Assembly (NCBI GenBank): GCA_039881145.1
Contig: JAYKKI010000132.1
Location: 2,952,501 to 3,016,500, forward strand
DNA: 64,000 bases
Source: Druceiella hillmani
Lineage: Eukaryota; Arthropoda; Insecta; Lepidoptera; Hepialidae
Direction: 5' to 3'
The notes beneath the pieces are model-generated. The model saw nothing but the letters and a program-made list of their open reading frames with translations. It did not search any database and was not told the DNA's origin. A program made the translations under genes and the position numbers. How positions within the stretch are numbered: the stretch's first letter is position 1; the number at the start of each line of letters is the position of its first letter. Below are positions 47,401 to 58,992 of the stretch, piece by piece.

Positions 47401-48040
47401 TATTCTGCTTATATGTAACATTTAGTAGAATGCAAAGAGAAAGAAGATGGTAAAAGTTATAAATTAAAATAAACTAATTTGAGTTAAAGTTAAACTGTAA
47501 GTACTAAAGATACATAAAACTTTATATATTTTTGTATTAAATACAGGAAAAATTAAATATAATTTAAATCAGTCAATTATTAGAAGCGCTCACACTGCGG
47601 AAATACTTACATACTTATATACATATACTAACAAGTATTTAAATGGAAATAGTAGTACTATTAATCTATTTATTTATATTAATTTTATTTTTCACAAAGC
47701 AAATATTAAATATAATAAGCAGTCAAAAAAATATTACGAATATTTAAAAAATTATGGAATTGACAAACGTCACTCTTGTTTTATAAAGTTTTAAATTAAA
47801 AGTGAACTTTTAGTAAGATTGTTTATAAAATATTGAGTGTGGCAATTTTGGAAAGAGGGGGAAGGGTAATTTCTTCTTTGGGAATATTTTATACATAGAT
47901 CTAGAATAATTCTATATAAAAGATTGAAAAAAAAAAAAATTTTGATGGACCATACGATGAACTAAAAGAAAAAATGAGTATTTTATTTCCACTGAACTAC
48001 ATTTTGGATGTTCACTATTGTAAAATATTGGGGTAATATC

Positions 48041-48042
<2 letters not shown>
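47401..48042. other. AT-rich noncoding DNA
   Basis: No feature recognised. Confidence 0.5.

Positions 48043-48091
<49 letters not shown>
48043..48091. repeat. (AT)n microsatellite
   Basis: A TA array. Confidence 0.95.
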
Positions 48092-48189
48092 CTAATGGAC
48101 TCTGCGGATAATGTTGACTACTTAATTGACTACTATGACAAATTTATGGTTTTTGACCAAAGTACTTTGAAAAAAAAACTCTAGCAATT

Positions 48190-48375
48190 ATAAAATATAT
48201 TTCTAGAAATATCTGTGATAACATTCTAGTATAAATGGTTTTGAAATAATTATGAATCACCATTATGATTGTGTACTGTGATACTATATTCAAAAGAGAG
48301 ATTCATAAGGATTTCAATACCATTTATGCTAGAATAGTATGGAATATATTTCTAGAAATGTTGTTAAAGGATATA
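48190..48375. repeat. Imperfect inverted repeat, about 70-bp arms, MITE-like
   Basis: AAAATATATTTCTAGAAATA, CATTCTAGTATAAATGGTTT and TATGAATC on the left are mirrored at 48300-48372 by GATTCATA, ACCATTTATGCTAGAATAGT and AATATATTTCTAGAAATG. The arms pair over most of their length with a central spacer of about 40 bp. This is the shape of a small fold-back or MITE. No target duplication is evident. Confidence 0.75.
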
Positions 48376-48689
48376 AACAATTTGATAAAATATCGAGTAT
48401 TTTATTTGCCCTCTTTAAATTTTCCATAAATTTTCATGCGTTTACTACATATACATTTGCTGGTCAATATGGTGGTGATGGACTGATAGACAAAATGACA
48501 CATAAATAATATTATCATTTTTGGTTCTTCCCATATTGAGACATGAAAGTCAATAAATAAAAAAGTACCACCCTGCTCAATACGAATTATATTAAAAATT
48601 AAATCATATTTAATACCGCAGAGCAAACCGTGAATATGTGAACATTTCAAAAACATATAAATTGAATATAACTAGGCCTGTGGCCTCAA

Positions 48690-49060
48690 TTTTAGACTTC
48701 ACTTTAAATAATTTATGAAGAAATGTTTTAAGTAGTTTAAAAACTTGTTAACCAAAACGTCAATTTATGGAGTAGATGTTTCTAGAAATAATCTACAAAA
48801 CAACCATTATTTATATAAATCTTTCATTAAAACCATTACAATTAAACCATAAATAAGTCTTTCCGTTATGCGGGCATTATAACACAGGCTAATTATTACA
48901 AGTTCAGCAGACTGTCCTCCACCTTTATAACTTTCAATAAATATTAACGTTTCCAATAACTATTTACCTGCCCATAATTTTAGCAATAAACATTAAATGG
49001 TTACAAACATTAAATAGTAATCAGTGAAGTAATCGATCAATAATTAATTTTATGAACGCA
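48690..49060 (+). repeat. Dispersed repeat family D, copy 2
   Basis: Partner of 15570-16010 on the same strand: GAAATAATCTACAAAAC, CAGCAGACTGTCCTCCACCT, AACTTTCAATAA, ATTAACGTTTCCAATAACTA and TGCCCATAATTTTAGCAATA in matching order. Confidence 0.6.
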
Positions 49061-49739
49061 TTATGCCTTCGATCGTATAAAATATGGGGGTATTCACATT
49101 TATTAGTGGCCATCGTTGATATTTATATCTACTTAGATTAACCATTTAGTGAAATGCTTTGATTGAAAAAGTCCTTTGGGTGTAAATGTGAAATGAAATT
49201 TATATTATTCTCCATTCGATGGTTAGGTGTTGACTTGTCTCTTTAATCTATATATTGACTTGTCTCTTTAATCTATATACCTATTGTAAACGAATGCCTG
49301 TGTAATCGACTTTATTGATTCGTTTTTTTTAAATTATGGTGTCTTATTTTATATATATTTACTTGTATCTTTCGACTTCATCTGCCGATGCAGAATAATC
49401 TACTACTTTGACCATCTACATTCAATGGTAATTCACATAATTAGTTAAAAGGTTTTTGGGTGCCAATAATATAAACAGGGAGATCTTGTTCACTTATGTA
49501 AAATCCTGGATTACTTTTTATTAGACTATGTACCACAGAATATAATTTTTATCTCGCTATTACTCGATATTTGAAAAAAAATCGTATTTTAAGAAGTTAA
49601 TTCTATTCCCGTTCCAAATTTTATTCACCCAGCTATCAGTCTAAATACGGAAAAAATCTTCACTGATGGTTTCAAAATTTATGTTTATTGATTCATTTCC
49701 GTATCCGTAAGCTAAGTCACATTTAAAATTTCCAGCGTT
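49061..49739. other. AT-rich noncoding DNA with a 25-bp tandem duplication
   Basis: TTGACTTGTCTCTTTAATCT plus ATATA is exactly repeated at 49230-49254 and 49255-49279. Nothing else was recognised. Confidence 0.6.
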
Positions 49740-50680
49740 AAGCTAACGTGATGGTGCTTCCGGTGGTCCCCTTCAGGTTTCTCAAGGTACGAGTGGTAGC
49801 TATGTTGAGCACATCAGGCGACGTCTTGATCAGGTGCAGTAAGCATGCCTATTATTGCCCCCCTTGACGAGGGTGATCTTCTCTATAAAGATACCGGTTC
49901 TTAACTGGATCAGCGCTTTCCAACTTAGATGGTGTAGTCTGCAGCCGCAATGTGATTGAGGTGGAATTCTGCAAAATTTGCTGAAAGATGGAACAGTAAA
50001 GAAAAAAATCGAACGTTTTTAGTATCTGATCTGCCTTTCTCGTGATTGGTTTTAGTGGGCGATGATGTACATTTTCCTTCATATTTTTGGGGATATGCAT
50101 GGTTAAGATATAGTTATTGTTTAACTGTGGGATCAATAGGGTTGTCCTTGACCCGAAATTATTGATCTATTCTGTCCATGAGTCGTCCAATTCACCTGAG
50201 TTGGACGACTCATGGACAGAATAGATCAATACATGGACAGAATAGACTTGTTAATCTTCATTTATTCCATGGCATTCTGAATTTCCTCGTTATTGAATGG
50301 GCTGTGCAATGAGTAACTTTTAATCTTGACCCTCGGGATGTTTTATTTCACTTCATATTCATTAATGGGTTATTTGACCGAAATTATTGTCCCACTCAAG
50401 GTCTTGAGGCTTCATGTCGTTGCTAAGGTTCTTGAAAAGTTTCTATGTTCAAGGACTGTTCCGTTTCATATCCAGAACTTCAATTAGGCTGCACCACTCC
50501 TTTTTTCTTTATGACATACTTATAAAGATGTTTACAAGACTGTAGTTAAGTTTACACCTTCCACTGTTAAATGAGTTTTGTAGCTTTGGATCCTGCCTAA
50601 ATTCGAGGCCAACTTTATAGTTCTTAATTTTTGTTGGCATTTGTCTCATTATACCTTAATATTGTGTACTATGGCAGTTG
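49740..50680 (-). pseudogene. Probable non-LTR retrotransposon scrap
   Basis: The base composition is clearly less AT-rich than the neighbours. On the minus strand at about 50330-50245 one frame reads IPRVKIKSYSLHSPFNNEEI followed by QNAME.MKINKS. This resembles the linker just before the reverse transcriptase of LINEs, where FN.EEI..A...MK leads into the first RT motif. Upstream on that strand, RKKEWCSLIEVLD and WDNNFGQI would fit the region after the endonuclease. Downstream, a 94-codon frame (50136-49852, ending YLYREDHPRQGGQ) is not recognised. A perfect hairpin interrupts the remnant just after the match. Low-to-moderate confidence. Confidence 0.4.
50160..50231. repeat. Perfect 31-bp inverted repeat, 10-nt loop
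   Basis: Arms 50160-50190 and 50201-50231 are exact reverse complements around the loop TTCACCTGAG. Directly after the right arm, CATGGACAGAATAG (50232-50245) repeats the right-arm bases 50211-50224. One arm is probably original sequence, and the other arm plus the extra direct copy were templated from it. Confidence 0.95.
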
Positions 50681-51445
50681 AAATTTTCTACAAGGCATTT
50701 AATTATATGGATATAAATTTGTTGATTCATCATAACCCGAAGCCAATATTACCTAATATTTATATATATTGATATTTCCATGCGAGTAAAGCTTGATCAC
50801 GATAATTTCAATATCGTTGTTGCAGGCACGGCAGCTGACTTGAACGGAAGTCCCAGTCTAGTTTTGAAAAGGCTCTATTTCCATGAATCCTCATGTGGGC
50901 TTTGTAAAATATTATAAACTTAAATATAAGTATAATTTATCTAATTTTCTCTTTTATAATAAGTAGGAAACTCAACTCATTTAGCCTGTGCGCTTTGCAT
51001 TGAAAAATCAAATTGCCATATACTCTTTTTAGTAAGTTGAATGCTATTAAATATTACCGATATATCACCCCAGATCAAATAAATTCCATGAGTAAAATAT
51101 TCTCCAAAATCCTAAAGTTATTTCCACGGTTTTTGTGCGATACAAGAAGAGGTAATGAGATTAACAGACTTACGTATAAAGAAACACACTTTTTAAAAAT
51201 ATTATCTTTGTATTCTTTTGCCTATTTTATGTTACACTATGTCACTTTTTCATAAATCCTTTAATATATGAACAGGTTCATTCTACAGCAATATTATATG
51301 TATAACGATCAAATTGACGTACAGCATATTTAAATTTACCATTACAAAAATACTTAAATTACAAATATTGACAAGAGATTAACATTTTAAATAGATTGAA
51401 AAAAGGAAGTAAGTTTAAATGGAATATATATAATATTGAAAAATG
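50681..51445. other. AT-rich noncoding DNA
   Basis: An 80-codon plus frame at 51013-51255 is not recognised. No other feature. Confidence 0.45.
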
Positions 51446-51757
51446 TTATGTGCGGACGACGGTTGACAGCGGCGCCCAAATGCATCTGCCAGATTTATAT
51501 TGATTATGTAAACACCTACCCCTCCTGAACCAATTCACACTACACGTGTAGTTAGGCCATTTTTTCCTATGTAAATTCTGATGACAAATTTCAATGATTC
51601 TATTTAAAATAGACGTACCTATCGATGTCCATAGATATAGTACATTTCTATAATTACAACATCGAAAATATACGCAATTATTTGTTTTTGTACTAATGCA
51701 ACGTAAATGAATTGTTGAAAATATTAAATTCACATGGATTCCTATTAACCATAACAC
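51446..51757 (-). other. Unassigned 103-codon open frame
   Basis: The minus strand is open for 103 codons (MLWLIGIHVNLIFSTIHLRC... ending WFRRGRCLHNQYKSGRCIWA then PLSTVVRT). The last third is GC-richer and cysteine/arginine-rich; the first two thirds are AT-driven. I recognise no family. A GGTAGGTG splice-donor-like word occurs on the same strand near 51515. It could be a short exon or chance. Confidence 0.2.
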
Positions 51758-51853
51758 AAAAAATAACTAAATATTACATATAAAGCATAGGGATTAACCC
51801 TGTTTTCCAAGAAAACTCCACATGAATAGATTCGTTATTTTTTACATGATACA
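51758..51853. other. AT-rich spacer
   Basis: Nothing recognised. Confidence 0.4.
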
Positions 51854-51870
51854 AACACACACACACACAC

Positions 51871-51930
<60 letters not shown>

Positions 51931-51954
51931 GTATATATATATATATACACACAA
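51854..51954. repeat. Compound (CA)n(TA)n microsatellite
   Basis: A CA run of about 16 bp followed by about 80 bp of TA repeats, ending in ATATACACACA. Confidence 0.95.
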
Positions 51955-52886
51955 TAATTAAAACGATACTAATTATAAATACAAAAAATATTCTTTGTTT
52001 TCTGCAGATTTCCCTACGCTTTATCAAAACAGATTTTCTTTGGTAATTCAGCATAAAACATACCTACAGCAAAGCACATGTTTCATTCTTTTCGTACCCT
52101 TTTTATTCTGTGCATTTTTATAATTACTTTGTCATTTACAATACTACATTTTCTCAACAAAATTATTTTTATTTCATTTCATCAAAATTTTCTCCTCTTT
52201 CACTTGAGAGATGCTCGAGCTAAAGTTACTACTAAGTACACATTTTAATTTTTTTTATTTGTCTGTATTATCTCTTAATAAACTATATATTTTTTTGTAT
52301 TTCTGAGTATATTGCTTAATGGTTTTTAAAGGAAAACCAATTTCAATGCAATTTTTATACCAGAACGGATTGAAAATTTTGCGATCTGTATGTAAAATTA
52401 AATTCAGATTTTTACCAAATAATTTTCTAGTCTTAACATAGTGACCACGTAACCCAATAAACTTATCCTATTTGATTTCTAAAGCCATTATACTACTTTC
52501 AAAACATGTTTTCTCAATGTCTTCAAAATATGAATTGTCCGCATTTTCAGAATCTGATGTCAATTTTAAACAATCAATTTTTTTTAAAGAAAGATGTAAA
52601 AGTCAAACGATGCCACATCATGTGAATAAGGAAGGTAGTAATCCTAATCGAGAAATTTGGATTTCACTAATAATTTTCAAGAATAAATGTACCTGGATGA
52701 AATAAAACTCTTTTGTTAACATTTCCACTCATTTTAATTGTTTATAATACAAACGACGTAAAAGATTGAAATAGTGAGTAAAGTTTGGATTGGTGCCTTT
52801 TAATATTTAGTTAAAAATTGACAGAAAATAAATAGAACACAAACAAGCACCTAGCAAAACGAACAGGCAATATGTAATTTCATTAT
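51955..52886. other. AT-rich noncoding DNA
   Basis: A 77-codon plus frame at 52472-52705 is not recognised. Confidence 0.45.
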
Positions 52887-53194
52887 ATCGTAGTATTTGA
52901 ATATTGAATATATTTGGCGTTAATTTTGTAGAAATTCATTATTCACAATTAAATGAAACTATGTGATGTAGTATTATTTCTACTTTCTTTAATTTCTTTA
53001 CCACGACCTAGGTTTTTATTACAACATCTTCAAGTGGGATATTAGCAAAGATTTTCTTTCATCTTACATCTTTGCTAATATCCCACCTGAAGATTTTGTT
53101 ATACAACGAAACCTAGGTCGTGGTAAAGAAATTAAAGAAAGTAGAAATAATACTACATCACGTAGTTTCATTTAATTGTGGATCGTAGTATTTG
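52887..53194 (+). mobile_element. Family F fold-back insertion with 13-bp target duplication
   Basis: ATCGTAGTATTTG occurs at 52887-52899 and, exactly, at 53182-53194. The 282 bp between is the insertion. It has a 44-bp leader (52900-52943; AATATATTTGGCGTTAATTT) and then two long arms, 52944-53052 and 53068-53180, that are near-perfect reverse complements around a 15-bp spacer. Each arm carries the word ACCACGACCTAGG (or its complement) and a CATCTTCA.GTGGGATATTAG word. The arms differ by a short indel and a few substitutions. The related sequence at 37733-37885 has the leader and one arm only. A 13-bp duplication is usual for target-primed retrotransposition. Noncoding, so it would be mobilised in trans. 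Confidence 0.88.
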
Positions 53195-53318
53195 TTTTTT
53201 GCTGGCTATGTTTTTCTCTCTGCTACGCAACGTCACCGTGCTAATAGTGTGTTGTTAATTTACTTTAATTTATTTAAAAGAGGATTGCAGTTCATTATTA
53301 AAATGTTAATTTTTATCA
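53195..53318 (+). repeat. Probable 3' part of the Copia 5' LTR
   Basis: This stretch ends in TTATCA directly before a putative primer-binding site, as an LTR should. The LTR start is not identifiable. The family F insertion lies immediately upstream and may have landed within the LTR. I found no 3' LTR downstream. Confidence 0.4.
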
Positions 53319-53333
53319 GGTTACGGGCTCAGG
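53319..53333 (+). promoter_or_regulatory. Candidate Copia primer-binding site
   Basis: GGTTACGGGCTCAGG follows the LTR end. From memory, insect copia elements prime from an internal site of initiator tRNA-Met, with a primer-binding site close to GGTTATGGGCCCAG. Two transitions separate the two. Confidence 0.55.
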
Positions 53334-53430
53334 TCAACCTAAATGTAATTATTCAGTTTAAGTAATCAGTAATTAAATTTTAAAATCGACTAGTATTAGA
53401 TTTAACCTCACAATTACTCGGGGTCGTTCA

Positions 53431-54135
53431 ATGAACAAGATGAGTATAAATAGTTGTATAATTTCAATTGAAAAGCTTACTGGCCACGACAATTGGGCGA
53501 CTTGGAGATTCGCCGTAAAAGCTTATTTACAACACGGAAAATTATGGGATATATAGAAAATGATGCCAGCGTTAGTGATACAAAAGAAGACTTGAAGGCA
53601 AAATCGAAACTTATATTATTGGTGTATCCCATTTTGTATGTACACATTTAAGGCGTCGAAACTGCAAAAGAGGTATGGGACAATTTGTGACATTTCAAGA
53701 CTCTGGTCTACTCCGCAAGATTCGTTTATTAAAGAATCTTATTAATACAACATAGAAAAATACTACAAGTGTAGACGACTATGTTAACAAAATCATGTCA
53801 TCGGCTCACAAGTTAAGAAATATTTCATTTCAAGTCGACGATGAATCGCTTGGGACATTGGTGGTAGCGGGCTTAACGGATATGTATGAGTCCATGATAA
53901 TGGATATTGGGAGTTCGGGTGTAAGAATTAATGCCGATATGATTAAGACAAAACTATTACAAGAAGTTAAGACTCGTACGTAACAATAAGTCCCAGTCAA
54001 AGTCTAAATGCCCCGATATTTTCCTTGTAACAAATATGGGCACTATAGCAAGAATTGTTGGCACAACATAAATAATTCTGAAAATAATGGTTTTGTAGCA
54101 GCCTTTTCAGCTATGCAGGTAAATGATTCGGTAAA
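53431..54135 (+). pseudogene. Copia gag remnant
   Basis: It starts at an ATG with MNKMSINSCIISIEKLTGHD followed by NWATWRFAVKAYL and GKLWDI, the usual Copia Gag opening. After a frame break, ETAKEVWDNL and, in the 62-codon open block 53795-53983, MSSAHKLRNISFQVDDESLG, VAGLTDMYESMIM and MIKTKLLQE follow the UBN2-type Gag pattern. A zinc knuckle at about 54018-54050 reads FPCNKYGHYSKNC. The first cysteine of C-x2-C-x4-H-x4-C is replaced, so it could not hold zinc properly. In-frame stops occur after GKLWDI and elsewhere. Confidence 0.85.
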
Positions 54136-55391
54136 TTGGTACGTGGATACTGGATGACACACATGACCGTACTCAGGAAAGGTTAGAAAGCGAGACTGCT
54201 CTACCTGCTCACGGTATACGGATTATTGATAACAAAGTATTACATGTAGAAAGCTGTGGCAATGTGAAAATTCAAGTACCTGTGTTAGCAACAAAGAGAT
54301 GCAGGTGAGAAATGTATTGTTTGTACCTGATTTATCTATCAATTAAGCAAAATGATAAAAGCTGGTTGAAAGGTGGAATTTAATGTAAATAGATGTTCAA
54401 TACATAACCAAGTAGGCAAGAAGATAGCTTCAGCAAAATTTATTAATGATGCTTATCAACTAAATGTCATTAATAGTTAAACTCAAGCAATAACGGCGAC
54501 AGTAGAGTCAGATACCTACCTTTTGCATCAGCGCATGGGGTACCTAAAATTTTAATGATATTAATAAAATACTAAATTTTACAACTGGCGTGAAATTGTC
54601 ACTACCGAATGACAGTTGTGTCTGCATTTCATGTCTAGGCAAACCATGCAATCTTTTCCAAGTAGTGGCTCTCAGGCAACGGAATTGCTAGAGCTAATTC
54701 ACAAGGTTGTGTGTGATCCGATGCAAACTACATCAATCGGAGTTTTAAAGTATTTCACACTTTTACTGGTGACCGCTGACGTAAGGTATTTGTGTATTTT
54801 ATTAAGAGTAAGACAGAGGTAATTGATAAATTTATTGAGTTTAAAAATCGTGTAGAAAACGAGTTAAATAAGGAAATAAAGGTGTTGCGAAGTGAGTATG
54901 GTATAAAATACGCAAATAAATATTTGGATAATTATTTAATTAAAACGGGATATTACGTCAAACATCGAATCCAAAACAGAACTCCAAAACAGAATGGCTT
55001 AAGTGAGAGAATGAATTGTACGCTCATTGAATGTGCCAAATATATGTTGTTTAATGCTGATTTGCAGATAAACTTCTGGGCAGAGACGGAGGCAACAGCT
55101 GCTTATATTGTCAACCACTCATCCACTCGAGTACTCTCCTATATCACCCTTGAAGAAGTATGGACGGGACATAAGCTAAATTTAAGTCTCATAAGAATAT
55201 TTGGATACAAGGCGATGGTGCTTGTGCCGAATGAAAAACGACAAAAACTGGATGCAAAATCAAGTGAGTTTATTTTTTTTGGTTATCCTTATATACCCAA
55301 AAGTTCAAAGGCGGTCATGAGAAGAGATGTAGTATTCCTTGAAGCCAGTATAAAAAAATGTTGTTTATTTCTGCACCTAGAACAAAACTAA
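54136..55391 (+). pseudogene. Copia protease to integrase remnant
   Basis: VNWYVDTG then a stop at about 54135-54160 is the protease active site (WYVDSGAS-type). YLLHQRMGYLNFNDINKIL and CISCLGKPC (about 54520-54650) are the GAG-pre-integrase zinc region. LELIHKVVCDPMQTTSIG is the first integrase block, with the catalytic Asp of H-S-D replaced. After a frameshift near 54785, a 199-codon open stretch (54792-55391) carries VYFIKSKTEV, LRSEYG (catalytic Asp changed to Glu) and TPKQNGLSERMN (catalytic Glu kept). It continues through the Copia C-terminal words FGYKA, KLDAKSSEFIFFGY and RDVVFLE. Two of the three D,D-35-E residues are lost, so the enzyme is dead even where the frame is open. Confidence 0.9.
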
Positions 55392-55619
55392 TTTAATAGG
55401 TTGATACAGAAATTTCTAAAAAATCATATAGATATATTAAGTATAAAGAAAAATGTAACTAACATACCTTTATCGTAAAAACACCCTGACAATTTTTATG
55501 AAGACATTCTTCAACAAGAACTCTGATCGTTAGTTTTTTAGAAAGTCCAGGATCCAGTTAACCTTATTACGATAATCCTGCATACGAAACATAAATACCT
55601 GATGAGAACTTGGAATCTC

Positions 55620-55770
55620 CTCCGATGCTTCAGCTAAATCTCCGACCACGCCGAGAATCGCAATATAGAAAGGATGACCTTACTAAAAGCGATCCACGAA
55701 ATATCAATGAAGCTCTTAATTGTTACAAAGCAAATGAGTGGAAACAAGCCATGCAGGAAGAGTAAGAATA
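55620..55770 (+). pseudogene. Copia reverse transcriptase N-terminal stub
   Basis: LNLRPRRESQYRKDDLTKSD followed by PRNINEALNCYKANEWKQAM and QEE leads into the Copia RT (EW..AM.EE is its entry motif). A stop follows, and the sequence becomes AT-rich without any YVDD-type motif, so the element is truncated here. Confidence 0.75.
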
Positions 55771-57639
55771 ATTATATATACATACTAAACTATTTAATTG
55801 CAAATAGTTTTATTTACAAGAAAATCTCATTTTATCTTCCAATAAAAATATCGTAACTCCGATTCAATTTAATTTATCGTTTACACTGAAGGATATTTTC
55901 TGTGACAGCACCTCATCTAACGGCTTATCAAAGCACACATAAATGTCAGTGACGGTCACTTATGAGGACAAATGTCCCAATAATGTACGTCAATGAAGGA
56001 ATAATGTAGCCAGATCGTTAATTATTGACCGCTTGGTCAAGCTGTAAGCAGTCTGTCTGACGTTACGAGGTTAACAGGGACCTTAATTTATAGTTTCGTA
56101 GATGAAATTATGACCAGAAATGTATTTGTGGACATCATTAATACAAATTTGAAGTTTCAAGATAGAATATTATGCATGGATGTTTTAATGGTTGGGGTAC
56201 ATAAAAAATAATAAAATAGACTATTTTCTGCAAAGAAAATTATTTTAGTCGACTTTGAAAATGCCGAAATAATTCCTTTTATCAATTTTTCCTGAAAGTG
56301 CTTACTTCTTTTATACTTTTAAATGTTTGTTGCTTGAGTTTAAATGGGTTATGTTTTTCTTTTGTAAAAATTATTAAATGTCACAGTTTCTTCATAGTTT
56401 ATTTGTTTATATTTTCACTACTGCATTGCCTTCATTCTCTTTCTACTACAAGTATTTTATTCGACACGGTAGTAATACGGTATTTTGCATGTTTCATATA
56501 AATTTAATATCAACATAAATATTGTATACTTATATGAAATACTATGTGCTTGTTATATACACTGCAGTTACAGTTTAAGTTATTGTTTTATATCTGGAGT
56601 AACAGGTAAACTTTCGAATTCTTTTTCGTAACTGAAGACTATTGTTCATGAAAATTGTGAAAAAAACTCAACACACAGCAAATTTATACGAGAAAATAGT
56701 AAATGACAAAATAATTTGATAAATAGTTTAAAAATTGCATTGAGATTTTATCGGGTTTAGTATTTTTGGATATTTTTATTTTACGTTAAATGATTTAATA
56801 AAAATGTTCAATATCATGTCCGGTATTTTCTGGTTTTACATTTAATTATTTACTGATTTAGTTGATAAATAGTCATTCGAAGAACTTATTGCCCATCACT
56901 TCCAGTCAACCATCACTTCCAGTGAACCATCACTTCCAGTCACCTGCAGTTAGAAAAATTTAGTGAGTTCAAATTGTGATGTTTTAGGACAGGTAAAAAA
57001 ATACAAAACAAAAGGATATCGGTAGGCATTTGGATCATGTTTTGGGAGTGAGAAGAGAAATAAGAATCCTTAAGGGAGTGGGATGCGAAAAAAAATAAAT
57101 TATCAAAAAAAATTGAAGGGAGATTATTTTTTCCAGGCGACTTTTTTATTTTGCGTAGCTAATTCATCTCACATTTTATTAAACAGCTTGCTAATCTATT
57201 TTTGTTTAAAATATAAACCATGTGATTTAAAAAAAATATGAATTGATTTAGTTTTGTCATCAATATCAAGAATAATTCATATGTCTTTCCGTTTATCCAA
57301 ACTATTTCTTTTTATTTTATATAATGCCTATTTAAATTCACGAACATTCTTCCAATTTAATCCATTTATTTTAGCCAATAGTCGTTGCTAATTGTAACAC
57401 GATGTCATAAGTATGGTGTTCAAATTAAATGTGTTTTATGTCACCACATTTTAATAAAGGCATATTACGAAATAATTCAAGCCTTTATGTAATATTTTTT
57501 ACGCATTTTATATGATAGATTAATTAATGAGTGGTTAAAATTGTTTTAGTTTAAATTTTACTATTTTGAACCCAAATAAATACATCTTTTTTTTAATAAA
57601 ATTACAGCAGAAATATTTGAAATGACAATGAGGATTTCA
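55771..57639. other. AT-rich noncoding DNA with small repeats
   Basis: A more complex patch at 55900-56090 includes TTGACCGCTTGGTCAA, a short hairpin. A 17-bp unit CCATCACTTCCAGTSAM is repeated three times at 56893-56943. No gene recognised. Confidence 0.5.
56893..56943 (+). repeat. 17-bp tandem repeat, three units
   Basis: CCATCACTTCCAGTCAA, CCATCACTTCCAGTGAA and CCATCACTTCCAGTCAC lie head to tail. Confidence 0.95.
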
Positions 57640-57830
57640 TCGTTATCTAACTCAAGCATAAATTGTTACATTACAACCTAATTTTCCTAAATCAACCGTT
57701 TTCTTAACAACTTAGCGCCACGGGAATCCGACTTAATTTAAATGCTAATGTGGCCACAGCCGATCTCATCACAACGTTCTTTACCTGTTATTCCACTTCA
57801 CAAATGGCATGGATAGACGAAGCTTAATAT
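57640..57830 (-). repeat. Dispersed repeat family A, copy 4 (inverted)
   Basis: The reverse complement reads TTTGTGAAGTGGAATAACAG, GTAAAGAACGTTGTGATGAG, CACATTAGCATTTAAATTAA, GTCGGATTCCCGTGGCG and ACGGTTGATTTAGGAAA, in the order of copies 1 and 3. Confidence 0.75.
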
Positions 57831-58524
57831 AGTTGTGTAGGCTAAAATAGAATATTTTGTAGCTCTAATAAGAACAAACTTCTAAGTATGATCTAAAATA
57901 GCAATATGAATGTTCCATACACACATGGAGATAAGTATATACTTAAGGATGAATAGTGTTTTACTTAAACTAATACAAATAATATTTTTATTTTTCATTA
58001 CATAAATATATTGTCTGGTATACCTTTCACCTGGGTGATATTATTGTAAATTTCTCAAAAACTAAAAGTTATGGTTTATGCTACTTTATCTAATAAATTT
58101 CAAGTGAATTTACAAAATTTCTATATAAATATTCTTAAGTATTAGCTCGAAATATAGGTGTGACAGTAAGTTTTTTAACTACAGCGAAATAAAAATTATA
58201 TTATTATTTCGAACGTCTTTTGTGTAAAATGGTTATCATCGACAGACAAGCTGATCCCATGAGTGAGCATTTAATATGGTAACTTTTTTTCCTTTTGGAG
58301 AACGGAACCCTAAAAATGCTTAAATAAATCCTGAACCACCTAGAAAGAGTTAGATGTTTATTTAAATAATAGAAAATTTGCTTGTACAAAACGAATTCAG
58401 TTGTTTTATCTACATTTATATTCTTATAGAATATAAATTCAGGCGGAAATTCAAGAGACCATTAAAAATACTTCCAAACTTTACTTTTTTATGAGTTATA
58501 TATTCTTTTTTACTCATTTAATTA
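57831..58524. other. AT-rich noncoding DNA
   Basis: ACGGAACCCTAAAAATGC at 58303-58320 echoes family G. Otherwise nothing. Confidence 0.4.
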
Positions 58525-58754
<230 letters not shown>

Positions 58755-58992
58755 TTAAGAGACCGAATATAGTTCGGTTATTCTGTCTGGTTCATATTAA
58801 CCACGATTTCAAACACGTTTATATCGATAAGATAGTTTGTAAACTAGCATACAATATATTTTGTTTAGTTAAATTTTAGTTACAGAAAAAATATTAAACA
58901 GAACCTTTTAAGTTATTTGGTTAATAACATGTATGTGAATGGGAAAACTTATGTGACTTCTGTGAGGAAATTTAATCTGAATTTAACCCCGA
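58755..58992. other. AT-rich spacer
   Basis: Nothing recognised. Confidence 0.4.

Larger units (their letters stand above)
53195..55770 (+). mobile_element. Ty1/Copia retrotransposon remnant
   Basis: Domain order along the plus strand is primer-binding site, gag, zinc knuckle, protease, GAG-pre-integrase and integrase, followed by the first codons of the reverse transcriptase. Integrase before RT is the defining Copia order. The element stops at about 55765, where AT-rich sequence begins, so RT, RNase H and the 3' LTR are missing. Stops and frameshifts run throughout. Confidence 0.88.
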
